NCBI RefSeq assembly: GCF_012027495.1
Contig: NZ_SNUK01000005.1
Span: 1 to 64,000 of the forward strand
From: Thermococcus sp. JdF3
Lineage (GTDB): Archaea; Methanobacteriota_B; Thermococci; Thermococcales; Thermococcaceae
Direction: 5' to 3'
Length of the DNA: 64,000 nucleotides
Shown here piece by piece: positions 52,481 through 60,878 of the stretch. A program made the translations under genes and the position numbers. Position 1 is the first letter of the stretch. Each line of letters begins with the position of its first letter. Below the pieces are notes generated by a model, which ran no database searches, was not told where the DNA came from, and saw nothing but the letters and a program-made list of their open reading frames with translations.

Positions 52481-52631
52481 GCATCAATAACGTCTCCAAC
52501 TGCGCCTCTGGCGAAGCATTCGCCCAGTGGAATAACCTTCTCCCCGTGTTTAAGGGCAATCGTCAAGTCATCAACGGAAATCTCCCCCTGAGAACCTTCT
52601 CCCAACCAAAGAAAAAGATGGAAAAGGACAC
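52459..52631 (-). pseudogene. Small protein gene with a one-base frameshift
   Basis: GGAGGTGA lies four bases before a GTG at 52631. The frame reads MSFSIFFFGWEKVLRG and then stops early. Adding one G to the run of five (plus-strand C5, 52584-52588) continues it as GEISVDDLTIALKHGEKVIP, then LGECFARGAVGDVIDAHI, to a TAG at 52459, about 58 residues in all. The charged, motif-like second part looks coding. It overlaps the 3' end of the radical SAM gene on the opposite strand by 22 bases. Family not recognised. Confidence 0.55.
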
Positions 52632-52635
52632 GAGC

Positions 52636-53499
52636 TCACCTCCCGGGCAGCTTTACCCTTTCGAGTTCCTTTTCTGCATCTTTGATGGCCTCATCAATGG
52701 CCCTTAGGAGGACGTTCTTTGGGACTTTGACTGCCATACCGGAATACAGGACGAATGCCAGCAAAAATTCGCCCTTTCCAGAGTCTGCCGCGTAGAGAAC
52801 TTCAAAGGGGTCGTAGGTTGAAAGGGTAAAGCGAACGAAGGGAGGAGCCGCTCCTGCTGAGAGCTTTTTAAGGCCCGCCAGTTCGCAGAGAAGGCCCCTA
52901 TCCTCCGGCTTTTTTGCCCCCTTGGAAGACAGCCTCTTGATTTCGCCATCAACGTTCCGCTTTACCCGCCACTCCTCCGCAGGCAGTTTGCCGTCCGCCA
53001 CGAAAGCCTTGAGAAGTTTAAGCTCCTTAACGTACCCCTCGAGATTAACGAACGCCTCCAGTATGTACGTGCTCCCGTAAACTTGAACTTCGTACTCGTC
53101 CATGATATCCTCAGGTTCACCGAACATCTCAAGCACTTCATGTGAAGGCGGCTTTAGCTTGAACCTGAGCCACTCCATCCGCACAGGTTTATTGTTGAGA
53201 ACCGCTTTCAGGTTCTGGATGGAAGTCCGGATTGTCTCGACGAGTTTTTTACGGGTGACCTGTACTTCCCTACCACCCCGAAAGGTCAGGCAAACCCGTC
53301 CACCTTCGGCCCTTATCTTCAGGTCCCAGAGCTTTTTCGGGAAAACATCCATCGATTGGAGCGCCTTTAGGGAGCTCATGAATTCATCCAGCGCCACCGG
53401 GTCTTCACTGATGAAAACCGGCCCATCTCCGAGCACCAGCACGGGGAATCCCCTGTCTCCATCCTGGGGGAAGAAGGAAAAAGCAAAGATTGAAATCAC
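52636..53499 (-). CDS. Hypothetical protein, possibly lacking its true N-terminus
   Basis: 287 residues from a GTG at 53499, but GGAGG directly abuts that codon, so the real start is doubtful. The protein is mixed alpha/beta with no transmembrane segment; a conserved-looking patch reads GDRGFPVLVLGDGPVFISEDP. Upstream, in the same frame, a 28-codon stretch starting with ATG 53604 and a GGAGGAGG ribosome binding site ends in a TGA at 53518 only six codons before the GTG. The downstream frameshifted gene begins five bases after the stop. No family recognised. Confidence 0.65.
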   Translation of the reverse strand: MISIFAFSFFPQDGDRGFPVLVLGDGPVFISEDPVALDEFMSSLKALQSMDVFPKKLWDLKIRAEGGRVCLTFRGGREVQVTRKKLVETIRTSIQNLKAVLNNKPVRMEWLRFKLKPPSHEVLEMFGEPEDIMDEYEVQVYGSTYILEAFVNLEGYVKELKLLKAFVADGKLPAEEWRVKRNVDGEIKRLSSKGAKKPEDRGLLCELAGLKKLSAGAAPPFVRFTLSTYDPFEVLYAADSGKGEFLLAFVLYSGMAVKVPKNVLLRAIDEAIKDAEKELERVKLPGR

Positions 53500-53517
53500 C
53501 TCCCTCTGCAGTCGCCT

Positions 53518-53604
53518 TCACCTTCCACCGACTTCCCCCACTATAAAGGGCAAGGCTTTCAAAAGAAAAATGTAATCCTCTGCAATCACCAACCACTGCC
53601 TCAT
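53518..53604 (-). CDS. 28-codon ORF, perhaps the detached N-terminus of the next gene
   Basis: Begins MRQWLVIAEDYIFLLKALPF after GGAGGAGG, ends with TGA, and is exactly in frame with the 287-residue protein that follows. A minus-strand TATA-like CTTTTAAGAG is at 53625-53634. A single nonsense change would explain the arrangement; an independent small peptide is the alternative. Confidence 0.4.
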   Translation of the reverse strand: MRQWLVIAEDYIFLLKALPFIVGEVGGR

Positions 53605-53706
53605 TCTGACCTCCTCCTAAGGAGGCTCTTAAAAGAAAACGCAGGGCTCACCATTCCTCGCATCATCATAAATCAGAAAGGAGAACGCCGATCATCGCCC
53701 CGGCCT

Positions 53707-54159
53707 TCACAGCTCCTCTTTCACGGTAACGAAGGACACCATCGTGACCGTCTGTCCGACGCCCTTTATCTCCCTGAGCCTGTCCACGACTATCCTTCCA
53801 ACGGCCTCCGAGCTGGGGGCGCGCACCTTTATGAGCAGGTCCCACTCACCGGCTATTATGTGGACCTCGTAGACGCCCTCGAGCGCCGCTATCCTCTCCG
53901 CCACCTCGCGCTGGCTCAGGCCGGAATCAGGCTCGTAGCGGGCGAGGATGAAGGCAGTGGTCCCGAGGTCGAGCTTTTTGTAGTCAGGCTTGACGGTGAA
54001 CTTCTCGATGACACCGTCCTCGACCAGCTTTTTGATGCGGTAGTGGACGGTAGTTCGGGGTATGCCGAGCTTCTTGCTGAGCGAGGCTATGTTCTCCCTC
54101 GCGTTCTCCTTGAGTTCCTTCAACAGCCTCAAATCGGTGGCATCAAGAGTGTTTACCAT
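53707..54159 (-). CDS. Lrp/AsnC family transcriptional regulator
   Basis: 150 residues from the ATG at 54159 (GGGGGTTGCG upstream). N-terminal helix-turn-helix: DLRLLKELKENARENIASLS then KLGIPRTTVHYRIKKL. C-terminal RAM/ligand domain with VYEVHIIAGEWDLLIKVRA. Lrp proteins form dimers to octamers and sense amino acids. Its target is unknown; the palindrome at 41423 is one possible site type in the window. Confidence 0.92.
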   Translation of the reverse strand: MVNTLDATDLRLLKELKENARENIASLSKKLGIPRTTVHYRIKKLVEDGVIEKFTVKPDYKKLDLGTTAFILARYEPDSGLSQREVAERIAALEGVYEVHIIAGEWDLLIKVRAPSSEAVGRIVVDRLREIKGVGQTVTMVSFVTVKEEL

Positions 54160-54214
54160 CGCAACCCCCTTCGTCATTCATTCAATTATTACTGTTAACT
54201 TTGGAACATGAGGC

Positions 54215-54769
54215 TTATTTAAGGTTTTCCTTTAGCCACTCTGAGAAGGCTTTTAAAGCCCTTCCACGATGTGATATACTGTTCTTCTCATCCGTTGTCA
54301 TTTCGGCAAAAGTTCTGTCGAATCCCTGAGGCATGAATATCGGGTCAAAGCCGAAGCCGCCGGTCCCGCGCTTCTCCCTGGTTATCTCCCCATCGACACG
54401 GCCCGTGAACAGGTGAACCTCACCGTCCCAGTAGGCTATCACGCTCCTGAAGTGTGCTTTTCTGTCCTCAACGCCCGCCATAAGTCGGAGGATGCCGTCT
54501 ATTCCCAGGGTCCTGTAAACGTAGGCGGAGTACACACCAGGGAAACCCTTCAGGGCGTCGATGAAGAGGCCGGAGTCGTCGAGGAAGAACGGGCCGTCGA
54601 GCCTCTCCGCGAGCCACCGGGCCCCGTACTCGGCAACCTCCTCGAGGGTGTCCGCCTGTATCTCTGGGTATTCAAACCGGAGCTGGTAGACCTCAACGCC
54701 GAGGGGCTCGAAGTACTTCCTCGCCTCCTCAACCTTTCCGGGGTTAGAAGTGATAAAAGCCAGCCTCAT
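54215..54769 (-). CDS. XTP/dITP pyrophosphatase (HAM1 family)
   Basis: 184 residues. Hydrolyses non-canonical purine triphosphates to monophosphates. Motifs SNPGKVEEA at the N-terminus, [32 protein letters not shown] and [10 protein letters not shown] are all in place. Length is typical. Confidence 0.95.
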   Translation of the reverse strand: MRLAFITSNPGKVEEARKYFEPLGVEVYQLRFEYPEIQADTLEEVAEYGARWLAERLDGPFFLDDSGLFIDALKGFPGVYSAYVYRTLGIDGILRLMAGVEDRKAHFRSVIAYWDGEVHLFTGRVDGEITREKRGTGGFGFDPIFMPQGFDRTFAEMTTDEKNSISHRGRALKAFSEWLKENLK

Positions 54770-54820
54770 ACCATCACCGGAGGAGAAGAGGGGAGGTGGG
54801 TAAAAAAGGTTGCCGGTTCT

Positions 54821-55309
54821 TCAGTCGATCCGGTAGCCTATCTTCTCCACGAGCTCCCTGCGCTCCCTCTTGAGCTCCCCGTCTTCTATCCTGTTGGCGG
54901 CCTTGCCGTCCACGACTCCCAGGACGCTCCGTCCCAGGTCCGTCTCGGCGACTATGACCTGGAGTGGGTTCTCACTAGCCCCGTAGACCATAACCACTGC
55001 GGGATGGTTCTTGACGGCGTTGAGGACGTTTATCGGGAAAGCATTGCGCATGAGCACAACGAAGACGTGGCCCGCCCCAATCCTGAGGGCGTTCTTTGCT
55101 GCGAGCTTCTCCAGCTCCTCGTCGTTGCCGCTGAAGCGCGTCAGCTGGGGCTTCGCCTCGTTCATGGCAATCCCGAACTTTATGCCCGGAACCGTCGTCA
55201 GAAGGGTCTTGGCGAGGTCATCCACGGTGAATATAGAGAAGTTGCCCTGCCCGATTATGGCCTCGACGCCCTCCGGCTTTTCGATGTCAACGACCTCTAT
55301 CTTTACCAT
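54821..55309 (-). CDS. Adenosine-specific kinase-like protein (DUF355)
   Basis: 162 residues from the ATG at 55309 with GGTGGTGACC upstream. COG1839/DUF355: IIGQGNFSIFTVDDLAKTL, GIAMNEAKPQLTRFSGND and GAGHVFVVLMRNAFPINVLNAVK. A Pyrobaculum/Thermotoga-type structure bound adenosine nucleotides, which gives the name; true activity is not firmly known. It shares a divergent promoter region with the regulator at 55380. Confidence 0.85.
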   Translation of the reverse strand: MVKIEVVDIEKPEGVEAIIGQGNFSIFTVDDLAKTLLTTVPGIKFGIAMNEAKPQLTRFSGNDEELEKLAAKNALRIGAGHVFVVLMRNAFPINVLNAVKNHPAVVMVYGASENPLQVIVAETDLGRSVLGVVDGKAANRIEDGELKRERRELVEKIGYRID

Positions 55310-55379
55310 GGTCACCACCGGAAGGATTTAATATCCCGACCGATATAACCTTTTCTCGTCCGATGAAACGGTGAGTAAA

Positions 55380-56297
55380 ATGACCGAACCGGTCATGTCC
55401 GAGCTGGAGTTCCTGGTTGAAATCCTCGACAGGTACCCCATGGAGAGTCTGAAAAAGATAGCCAAGAGTGAGGGGATAGACTACTATCGGCTCAAGAGAC
55501 TCTACGACAAGTATTACGGGAAATACCTGACCGTGAGCGCTTCTTACAACGTAAAAAAGATCGGACTGAGAAGCTTCATAACGTTTCTGAGCGTGCCGTC
55601 GGACAGGATAATGGAAGTCGCGTACCGGCTCATGAAAAACCCCTTCGTAAGCTACGCAAACCCGGCCTTCGGATTCAAGAACGGCTTCTCCATCGTGTTC
55701 CACATTCCCGACAGGCAGAGGAAGCTCATTGGGGAGATGCTCTCAAAGTACTCGGACGATTACGAGTACTACGAGGTGAGGGTGTATCCCTACAGCGGCG
55801 ACGACAACTTTGGGGACTGGTACCTAAGCCACGATTACGCGGTTCTTATGGACATCCTCAAGTGGGACGCCCGAACCCCCATAACAGAGATAGCCCGAAG
55901 GCTGGGGAAGAGCCGTCCGACAATCAGGTACATGATAAACAGGCTCCAGGACGAAGAGATCATCAGGCGGTTCGTCCCCCTGGTGGACGTGAACGTTCAC
56001 GACAGGGCCGTTATAGGGCTGGCGAAGGACTTCGATGAAACCATCCTTGAGAGGTTCAAGGAGTACGAGATAACGGTCGGAGTCCTGCCCGGCTACGGAT
56101 ACCTGCTTGAATGGTTCTTCTCGTCAAAGGAAGACATGGGAAGCAAGATACTGGAGTTCAGCGGCTACGTGGAGAAGCTCCTCATCGAGTACATCGACCC
56201 CATTTTCAAGGAACTCAACGACAACAACCTGCGGGACAGGTATTCAAGAATGGTTAAAGAAGACGGGAGCGGATACCGCTCCATCCTGGAATTCTGA
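55380..56297 (+). CDS. Transcriptional regulator with Lrp-like helix-turn-helix
   Basis: 305 residues from the ATG at 55380 (GGTGAG upstream). Two segments: an N-terminal part with its own HTH-like SLKKIAKSEGIDYYRLKRLYDK, and an AsnC-type winged helix at about residues 158-205 (MDILKWDARTPITEIARRLG then RPTIRYMINRLQ). Such duplicated Lrp-like proteins are common in Thermococcales and their ligands are unknown. Converges on the SPASM protein gene. Confidence 0.82.
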   Translation: MTEPVMSELEFLVEILDRYPMESLKKIAKSEGIDYYRLKRLYDKYYGKYLTVSASYNVKKIGLRSFITFLSVPSDRIMEVAYRLMKNPFVSYANPAFGFKNGFSIVFHIPDRQRKLIGEMLSKYSDDYEYYEVRVYPYSGDDNFGDWYLSHDYAVLMDILKWDARTPITEIARRLGKSRPTIRYMINRLQDEEIIRRFVPLVDVNVHDRAVIGLAKDFDETILERFKEYEITVGVLPGYGYLLEWFFSSKEDMGSKILEFSGYVEKLLIEYIDPIFKELNDNNLRDRYSRMVKEDGSGYRSILEF

Positions 56298-56299
56298 CG

Positions 56300-57232
56300 T
56301 CAGAGGACTATCTGGCAGTACTCTATGCCGTCTATCTCGCCGGTGGCCTGATACTCGAGGGCCCTGCAGTCGTGGCAGATGTATTTGAACGGGCACGTGC
56401 TGCAGGCCTCGATCTTATCTTTTGTCATCCTCCAGAACTCCTTGAGGCGCCTCTTCCGAAGCATCTTCTTAATCCCAACCTCCCTGGCATCCGCCACCAC
56501 GTTATTCCTGAGGAGTGGGCAGGGAAGGGCGTAGCCGTCGGCCGTTATAGCAAGGGTCCCCGCCAGGCAGTCGTGGTACCTCTCGGTGGCTGGGTTGAGT
56601 ATGCGCCTCAGCTCAATGACGTTGAAGTCGAGCTTCCTCGCGGAGCCGGGATAAAGAACGTCTATGTAAATCTCCCCCGGGAAGGTAGTCCTGAGGCCCC
56701 TGAGCTCGTCCAGGTCGGAACCTTTGATTATCACCAGGGCACCGTGGAGCCAGTCCAGAGCCTCAAGCCGCCGGATGTTCTCCGGGGAGTACTCGAGCTC
56801 AGCGATGAAACGGACGCCTTCCACCGGCTTTATCTCGTCCAGGTCATCGAGAAGAACCACAGCGTAGACCTCAGGAACACCTATCTCCACGGCGTACGCG
56901 GCCGTTGAAAGGAGGTACCCGATGCTGTCGTAGTTGGTCAGCCAGAGCTCGCTTCCACCGGCCTCCAGAAACTCCCTGATAAGCTCCCTGACGCGCTCAA
57001 CGCTCAGGGGGTCCCGGCGGAGGATAAAAGAGTTGTTCCCGATGCACCCAATCGAGCGGGGAATCCCGGTCAGTTCGGAGAACCTACCCCTACCCGCACC
57101 AAGCTGGAGTATGAGCCTCTCGAGTCCGCCGTTGTGGCGCCTGTTGCTCCAGGGGGGCTTTGCCACCGACGTTACCCTGGGGGAGAGGTCTATACCAAAG
57201 GAATGAGCGGTATCATAAGCCACTTTCTCCAC
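56300..57232 (-). CDS. SPASM-domain protein lacking the radical SAM cysteine motif
   Basis: 310 residues. The C-terminal third has a SPASM-like cluster set: CLAGTLAITADGYALPC (C-x10-G-x4-C), CSTCPFKYICHDC and a last Cys in EYCQ. The middle looks like a TIM barrel of radical SAM type (YAVVLLDDLDEIK, YIDVLYPGS), but no C-x3-C-x2-C occurs; the N-terminal part has one cysteine (GCIGNNSF). It therefore may bind auxiliary clusters without doing SAM chemistry, or pair with another enzyme. TATA at 57264-57275. Confidence 0.75.
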   Translation of the reverse strand: MEKVAYDTAHSFGIDLSPRVTSVAKPPWSNRRHNGGLERLILQLGAGRGRFSELTGIPRSIGCIGNNSFILRRDPLSVERVRELIREFLEAGGSELWLTNYDSIGYLLSTAAYAVEIGVPEVYAVVLLDDLDEIKPVEGVRFIAELEYSPENIRRLEALDWLHGALVIIKGSDLDELRGLRTTFPGEIYIDVLYPGSARKLDFNVIELRRILNPATERYHDCLAGTLAITADGYALPCPLLRNNVVADAREVGIKKMLRKRRLKEFWRMTKDKIEACSTCPFKYICHDCRALEYQATGEIDGIEYCQIVL

Positions 57233-57263
57233 CGAACATCACCACCGGGAGAATAGGGGGAAT

Positions 57264-57275
57264 CGTATATATACT
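57264..57275 (-). promoter_or_regulatory. TATA box for SPASM protein gene
   Basis: GTATATATACGA on the minus strand about 35 bases before the start codon, with GGTGGTGATG between them. Confidence 0.6.
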
Positions 57276-57329
57276 TTTTCTATTCCGATTTTGCATACCA
57301 CTAAGAGTAGTCTGCAAAAAATGGAAAAT

Positions 57330-57764
57330 TCACTGTCGCTTCAGGGGAACCGTCCTGTCCCCCTCTATCCAGAACTCGCCCTCGTCGGTCACCTCCCTCT
57401 TCCACACGGGCACGCGTTTCTTCACCTCGTCTATGGCCCATTCACACGCTTCAAATGCCTCTTTCCTGTGTCTCCCGCTGGCTATGATGAGTATCGTATC
57501 CTGGCCGACCTTCAGCTCCCCGTAGCGGTGCCATATGAGCATGTCAAGGATGGGGAACCTCTCAAGGGCCTCCTTTCTTATCCGCTCCATCTCCGCCTCC
57601 GCCATCTCCGGATAGGCCTCGTATACGAGCTTCCTGACGCGCCTCCCGTGGTTTTCGTTCCGCACCTTGCCCAGGAAAAACACGTAGCCACCTGCCTCGG
57701 GAACGAGCAGGTATCCCAGTGCCTCATTCAGGTCGAAGGGTTCCTTCGTGAGCCTCACCTTCAT
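57330..57764 (-). CDS. moaE: Molybdopterin synthase catalytic subunit MoaE
   Basis: 144 residues from the ATG at 57764, preceded by GAGGGGGATATGC; the longer frame is antisense to the neighbouring lipoprotein. Motifs GYVFFLGKVRNENHGRRVRKL, YEAYPEMAEAEM, WHRYGELKVGQ and SGRHRKEAFEACEWAIDEVKKRVPVWK with the conserved lysines and arginines. With MoaD it inserts the dithiolene sulfurs of the pyranopterin that carries tungsten or molybdenum. Confidence 0.94.
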   Translation of the reverse strand: MKVRLTKEPFDLNEALGYLLVPEAGGYVFFLGKVRNENHGRRVRKLVYEAYPEMAEAEMERIRKEALERFPILDMLIWHRYGELKVGQDTILIIASGRHRKEAFEACEWAIDEVKKRVPVWKREVTDEGEFWIEGDRTVPLKRQ

Positions 57765-57858
57765 GCATATCCCCCTCGGGTATAGGGCCATGGAGATTAA
57801 AAACCGCGCGGTGGAAAGGTTTAAGTGGTTCCGGCCGCAGCCTCTCCAGGTGGATGAG

Positions 57859-58722
57859 ATGAAGAGGTACGCGCTCCTTCTCATCGTAGTCCTCCTGGCC
57901 GGCGCGATGGCGGGCTGTCTCGGAGGGGGCGGCTCAAGCGTGACTCAAAGCACCACTGCAGAAAGCGAGAGCACCGCTCCAACCACAACCACCGCCCACC
58001 AGACCACCACGACGCCGAGCCAGACCGTGGCTGAAACCCCCGCGGGGCCGGATGTAAACGCCCTGCTACAAGGGGTATCCGGGATTAGACAGTTCACCTA
58101 CACAAGCAACACCAGCCTTGAGATGTTCGTGGCGATCGAAGGGAACGGCACCTCCCAGGGGGACAACGTGACCCTCCGCATACTCGAAAGGGGATACATG
58201 GACTTTGAATCCTGGAGCGCCTGGATAAACTCGACAACAGTCAGCCTGCCCGACGGGGCGAGGACCAACACATCGAGGATCGTCGTCGGCAACGTCACCT
58301 ACATCCAGACCATCGCCGGCTGGGTGAGGACGGAAGACAGTACCGCGAGCGATATCCTCTGGAGGTACAGTATCGTCGGCCTCGCCAGGGAATACCTGAA
58401 GGAAAAGCCAGATTCGGTCGAGACCGGGGCCGTCACGAAGCTGACCTACCGCATCCCGGACTACCGGATTAAGCCCCTCGCGATGGTTTATTTCGCGGCG
58501 TCACCCGACACCACCGTAAGTGTGAAAGACGGCCTGCTGGAGCTATGGTTCAGCGATGGAAGGCTTGTCGGGGGCAGACTGAGCTTCAGCGTTAGTTCAG
58601 AGACGAACGTTGATGACCCAACCCTCGGTAAGATGACGATAAAGCAGGACGGGAAGTGGAGCGAGACATTCGAGATAGACTCAATAAACGAGAAGAGGAG
58701 CGTGAAGGAGCCATCTACCTGA
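57859..58722 (+). CDS. Lipoprotein of unknown function
   Basis: 287 residues from the ATG at 57859 (GGTGGATGAG upstream). Lipobox AMAGC at Cys20, Gly/Ser stretch, then a Thr-rich linker to about residue 60 (likely glycosylated). The rest is beta-rich with several NxT/NxS sequons, resembling the LolA/LppX-like lipoprotein folds that carry lipids, but I cannot confirm that. Its end overlaps the converging moeB gene by eight bases. Confidence 0.78.
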   Translation: MKRYALLLIVVLLAGAMAGCLGGGGSSVTQSTTAESESTAPTTTTAHQTTTTPSQTVAETPAGPDVNALLQGVSGIRQFTYTSNTSLEMFVAIEGNGTSQGDNVTLRILERGYMDFESWSAWINSTTVSLPDGARTNTSRIVVGNVTYIQTIAGWVRTEDSTASDILWRYSIVGLAREYLKEKPDSVETGAVTKLTYRIPDYRIKPLAMVYFAASPDTTVSVKDGLLELWFSDGRLVGGRLSFSVSSETNVDDPTLGKMTIKQDGKWSETFEIDSINEKRSVKEPST

Positions 58723-59413
58723 GCTCAACGACGTCGAAGGTGTTGAAGGCAAGATCAACTATGAGAAGTTTGTTCAGCAGGGGCTCACCGATGCCTGTGA
58801 GGAGCTTCACGACCTCCATCGCCTGAATCGAGCCGACGACTCCGGCCGTTGCACCGAGGATGGGAAACTTCTCCTTCTTTTTCCCCACCTTCGGAAAGAT
58901 TTCGCGCAGGCTCTTGGTGACACCGGGCACCACTGTCGTGACCTGGCCGAAGGTGCCTTCCACGGCACCGTGAACAAGAGGCACGCGATTCCGCTGGGCG
59001 TAGTCGTCGAGCAGGAAGCGCGTCTCAAAGTTGTCGAGGCAGTCAACTATCACATCCACGCCCTCAAGAACCCCATCGATGTTCTCCTCGCTCAGCCTGC
59101 CGACGAACGTCTCGATTTCAATGTCGGAGTTGAAGCGCTCCAGCTTCCACCTGGCGGATAGTGGTTTCGGGTTCTTCCCCAGATCCTCCTCCCAGTGGAG
59201 TATCTGCCTGTTGAGGTTGCTGAGTTCGGGCTCCTGCTCGTCTATGAGGAGGAGTCTCCCTATCCCCGCGGCGGCGAGGTAGTAGGCGACGGGGCTTCCG
59301 AGGCCGCCGACACCGACGACGGCCACCTTCGAACCCTTCAGCTTTTCCTGACCTTCCCGCCCGAAGATCATTATCTGCCTGTCGTAGCGCTCGATCTCCT
59401 TTCCGCTCAGCAT
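58715..59413 (-). CDS. moeB: MoeB/ThiF-type E1-like adenylyltransferase
   Basis: 232 residues from the ATG at 59413 (GGTGGCTGAT upstream). Adenylates the C-terminal glycine of MoaD or related ubiquitin-like proteins. VVGVGGLGSPVAYYLA nucleotide loop, NLNRQILH arginine, DCLDNFETR and the crossover HGAVEGTFGQ. The only cysteine is in DCLDN, so the structural Zn2+ cysteines of bacterial MoeB are missing. The MoaD stop lies next to the start, so the two are co-translated. Confidence 0.9.
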   Translation of the reverse strand: MLSGKEIERYDRQIMIFGREGQEKLKGSKVAVVGVGGLGSPVAYYLAAAGIGRLLLIDEQEPELSNLNRQILHWEEDLGKNPKPLSARWKLERFNSDIEIETFVGRLSEENIDGVLEGVDVIVDCLDNFETRFLLDDYAQRNRVPLVHGAVEGTFGQVTTVVPGVTKSLREIFPKVGKKKEKFPILGATAGVVGSIQAMEVVKLLTGIGEPLLNKLLIVDLAFNTFDVVELR

Positions 59414-59414
59414 A

Positions 59415-59681
59415 TCAGCCACCGCTCACGGGGGGGAATAGCGCCACGATGTCGCCGTCCCTCAATACCTCGTCGAAGCGGACGTAGCGGCCGTTGCGGG
59501 AGACGTTGACGTCGGCGAGGTCGTCCTCCTCCGCGAAGACCTCGTTCCTGAGAACAGGATGTCTCTCCTTCAGCAGTTCGATGAGTTCGAGAACCGTTAT
59601 CCCCTCTGGAACCTCAAGCTCCTCCTCGCCCTTCCCGACGAGGGAGCGGTAGCGGGCAAAATACCTGACCGTGACCCTCAT
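59415..59681 (-). CDS. moaD: MoaD-type ubiquitin-like sulfur carrier
   Basis: 88 residues, beta-grasp fold. Begins VTVRYFARYRSLVGK and ends in the diglycine PPVSGG that receives AMP and then sulfur. Partner of MoaE and MoeB in the same neighbourhood; may also act as an archaeal protein modifier (SAMP-like). Confidence 0.94.
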   Translation of the reverse strand: MRVTVRYFARYRSLVGKGEEELEVPEGITVLELIELLKERHPVLRNEVFAEEDDLADVNVSRNGRYVRFDEVLRDGDIVALFPPVSGG

Positions 59682-59737
59682 TCACACCACCGGAAAAAGT
59701 TGGGTGGAGGGTTAAAAAGGATTGCTGGACGGTTCCG

Positions 59738-60253
59738 CTACCACGGCACGCTCTTCCAGCCCATCCTGTAGGCGAAGTAGTTGGCCCCCCAGTGGACGAA
59801 GGGCGAGACGACCAGGAGGAAGATTATCTGGCCCGAGTCGAGGGTTTTAACCGGATACGCGAGGGCCAGAGCCGCTATGAGAAAACCGAGCTGGTCGAGG
59901 CCTATGGCCGGGGCGCCGCGGGGGAGGTTCGCGCGCCTCTTGAAGAAGCTCCCCACGAGGTCACCGAGAAGGGCACCGAACGAGAGCAGAAAAGCGAGCA
60001 TGAGGGCGGTTTTAAGGGCCCCGTAGAAGCCAGGAGTGATGAAGTACTGAATGAGTCCCGTGAGGGTTCCCGCGGAGGCACCACCGATGAGGCCGCGCCA
60101 GGTCTTTCCATCCCCGAACACCCTTCGGCCGTCCCTCCAGTGTCTGCCCCCGTCTATGGGCCTCCCTCCTCCAACGAGCACGGGGGAGGCGTTGGCAACG
60201 TAGGCAGGCAGTATGTACCAGAACGCCCAGAGGAGAGATGAAACGAACCCCAT
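59738..60253 (-). CDS. carS: CDP-archaeol synthase CarS
   Basis: 171-residue membrane protein, four to five helices. DUF46/CarS signature: AYVANASPVLVGGGRPIDGG, FGDGKTWRGLIGG, GDLVGSFFKRRANLPRGAPA and LDQLGFLIAAL. Transfers CMP from CTP to digeranylgeranylglyceryl phosphate, a core step of archaeal lipid synthesis. Confidence 0.95.
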   Translation of the reverse strand: MGFVSSLLWAFWYILPAYVANASPVLVGGGRPIDGGRHWRDGRRVFGDGKTWRGLIGGASAGTLTGLIQYFITPGFYGALKTALMLAFLLSFGALLGDLVGSFFKRRANLPRGAPAIGLDQLGFLIAALALAYPVKTLDSGQIIFLLVVSPFVHWGANYFAYRMGWKSVPW

Positions 60254-60292
60254 TATTCCACCCGTCTGGAGTACAGACCGCCGGTTTTAAAG

Positions 60293-60814
60293 CTACCGCT
60301 TTTCACCCGATTCGAGGCAGTTGAGAAGCCTCTCAAGGACCTCCTCATCCTCATGTTCCATCAGGAACTTCAGAATCCTGCCGGCGAGTGCGTTTCCCTC
60401 CATTGCAAGTGCGATGCTTTCGCGTATTGACTCAGCCTCATCCCCTTCTTCGCCCTCGAGTTCCAGCAAAGCCCTCTCGAGGTTGGCCCTCGTCTGCTGT
60501 ATGTCCTCCATTATCTTCATGTAGTAGGCGGCCTGACGCCAGTCCTTCAGGAGCTTGGTGGCGCGGTAGTAAGCCTTCTTGTCGCCGGGCTTCTTTATCC
60601 TCACCACGAGCCCTATGCGCTCCATAAACTTGAGGGCGGTGCTCACGTGGGAGAGCGAATAGCCGGTGGTCTCCGCAATCTCACCCAGGCTCATCGGCTC
60701 GCTCGCAAGGAAGAGAACCCCGTATATGTACCCGTAAAGCTCGTTGAAGCCGAAGCGTCTCGCGGCCCCGGCAAAGTGCTCCATGACTATCCTCTTGGCC
60801 TCCTCAATACCCAT
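60293..60814 (-). CDS. GbsR/MarR-like winged-helix repressor
   Basis: 173 residues from the ATG at 60814 (GAGGTGCGGACG upstream). HTH: EPMSLGEIAETTG then SLSHVSTALKFMERIGLVVRI, then a helical dimerisation arm. It is divergent from the RND exporter gene, with a 22-base palindrome at 60878-60899 between them, so it most likely represses that exporter and itself. Confidence 0.88.
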   Translation of the reverse strand: MGIEEAKRIVMEHFAGAARRFGFNELYGYIYGVLFLASEPMSLGEIAETTGYSLSHVSTALKFMERIGLVVRIKKPGDKKAYYRATKLLKDWRQAAYYMKIMEDIQQTRANLERALLELEGEEGDEAESIRESIALAMEGNALAGRILKFLMEHEDEEVLERLLNCLESGEKR

Positions 60815-60868
60815 CGTCCGCACCTCGATTTCATCCGTGGCCTCTGACAAAAGGTTTTTAAGTTCTAC

Positions 60869-60878
60869 ATATTTAAAA
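60869..60878 (+). promoter_or_regulatory. TATA box for RND exporter gene
   Basis: ATATTTAAAA, 36-45 bases before the ATG at 60914; its complement could also serve the divergent regulator gene. Confidence 0.5.
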
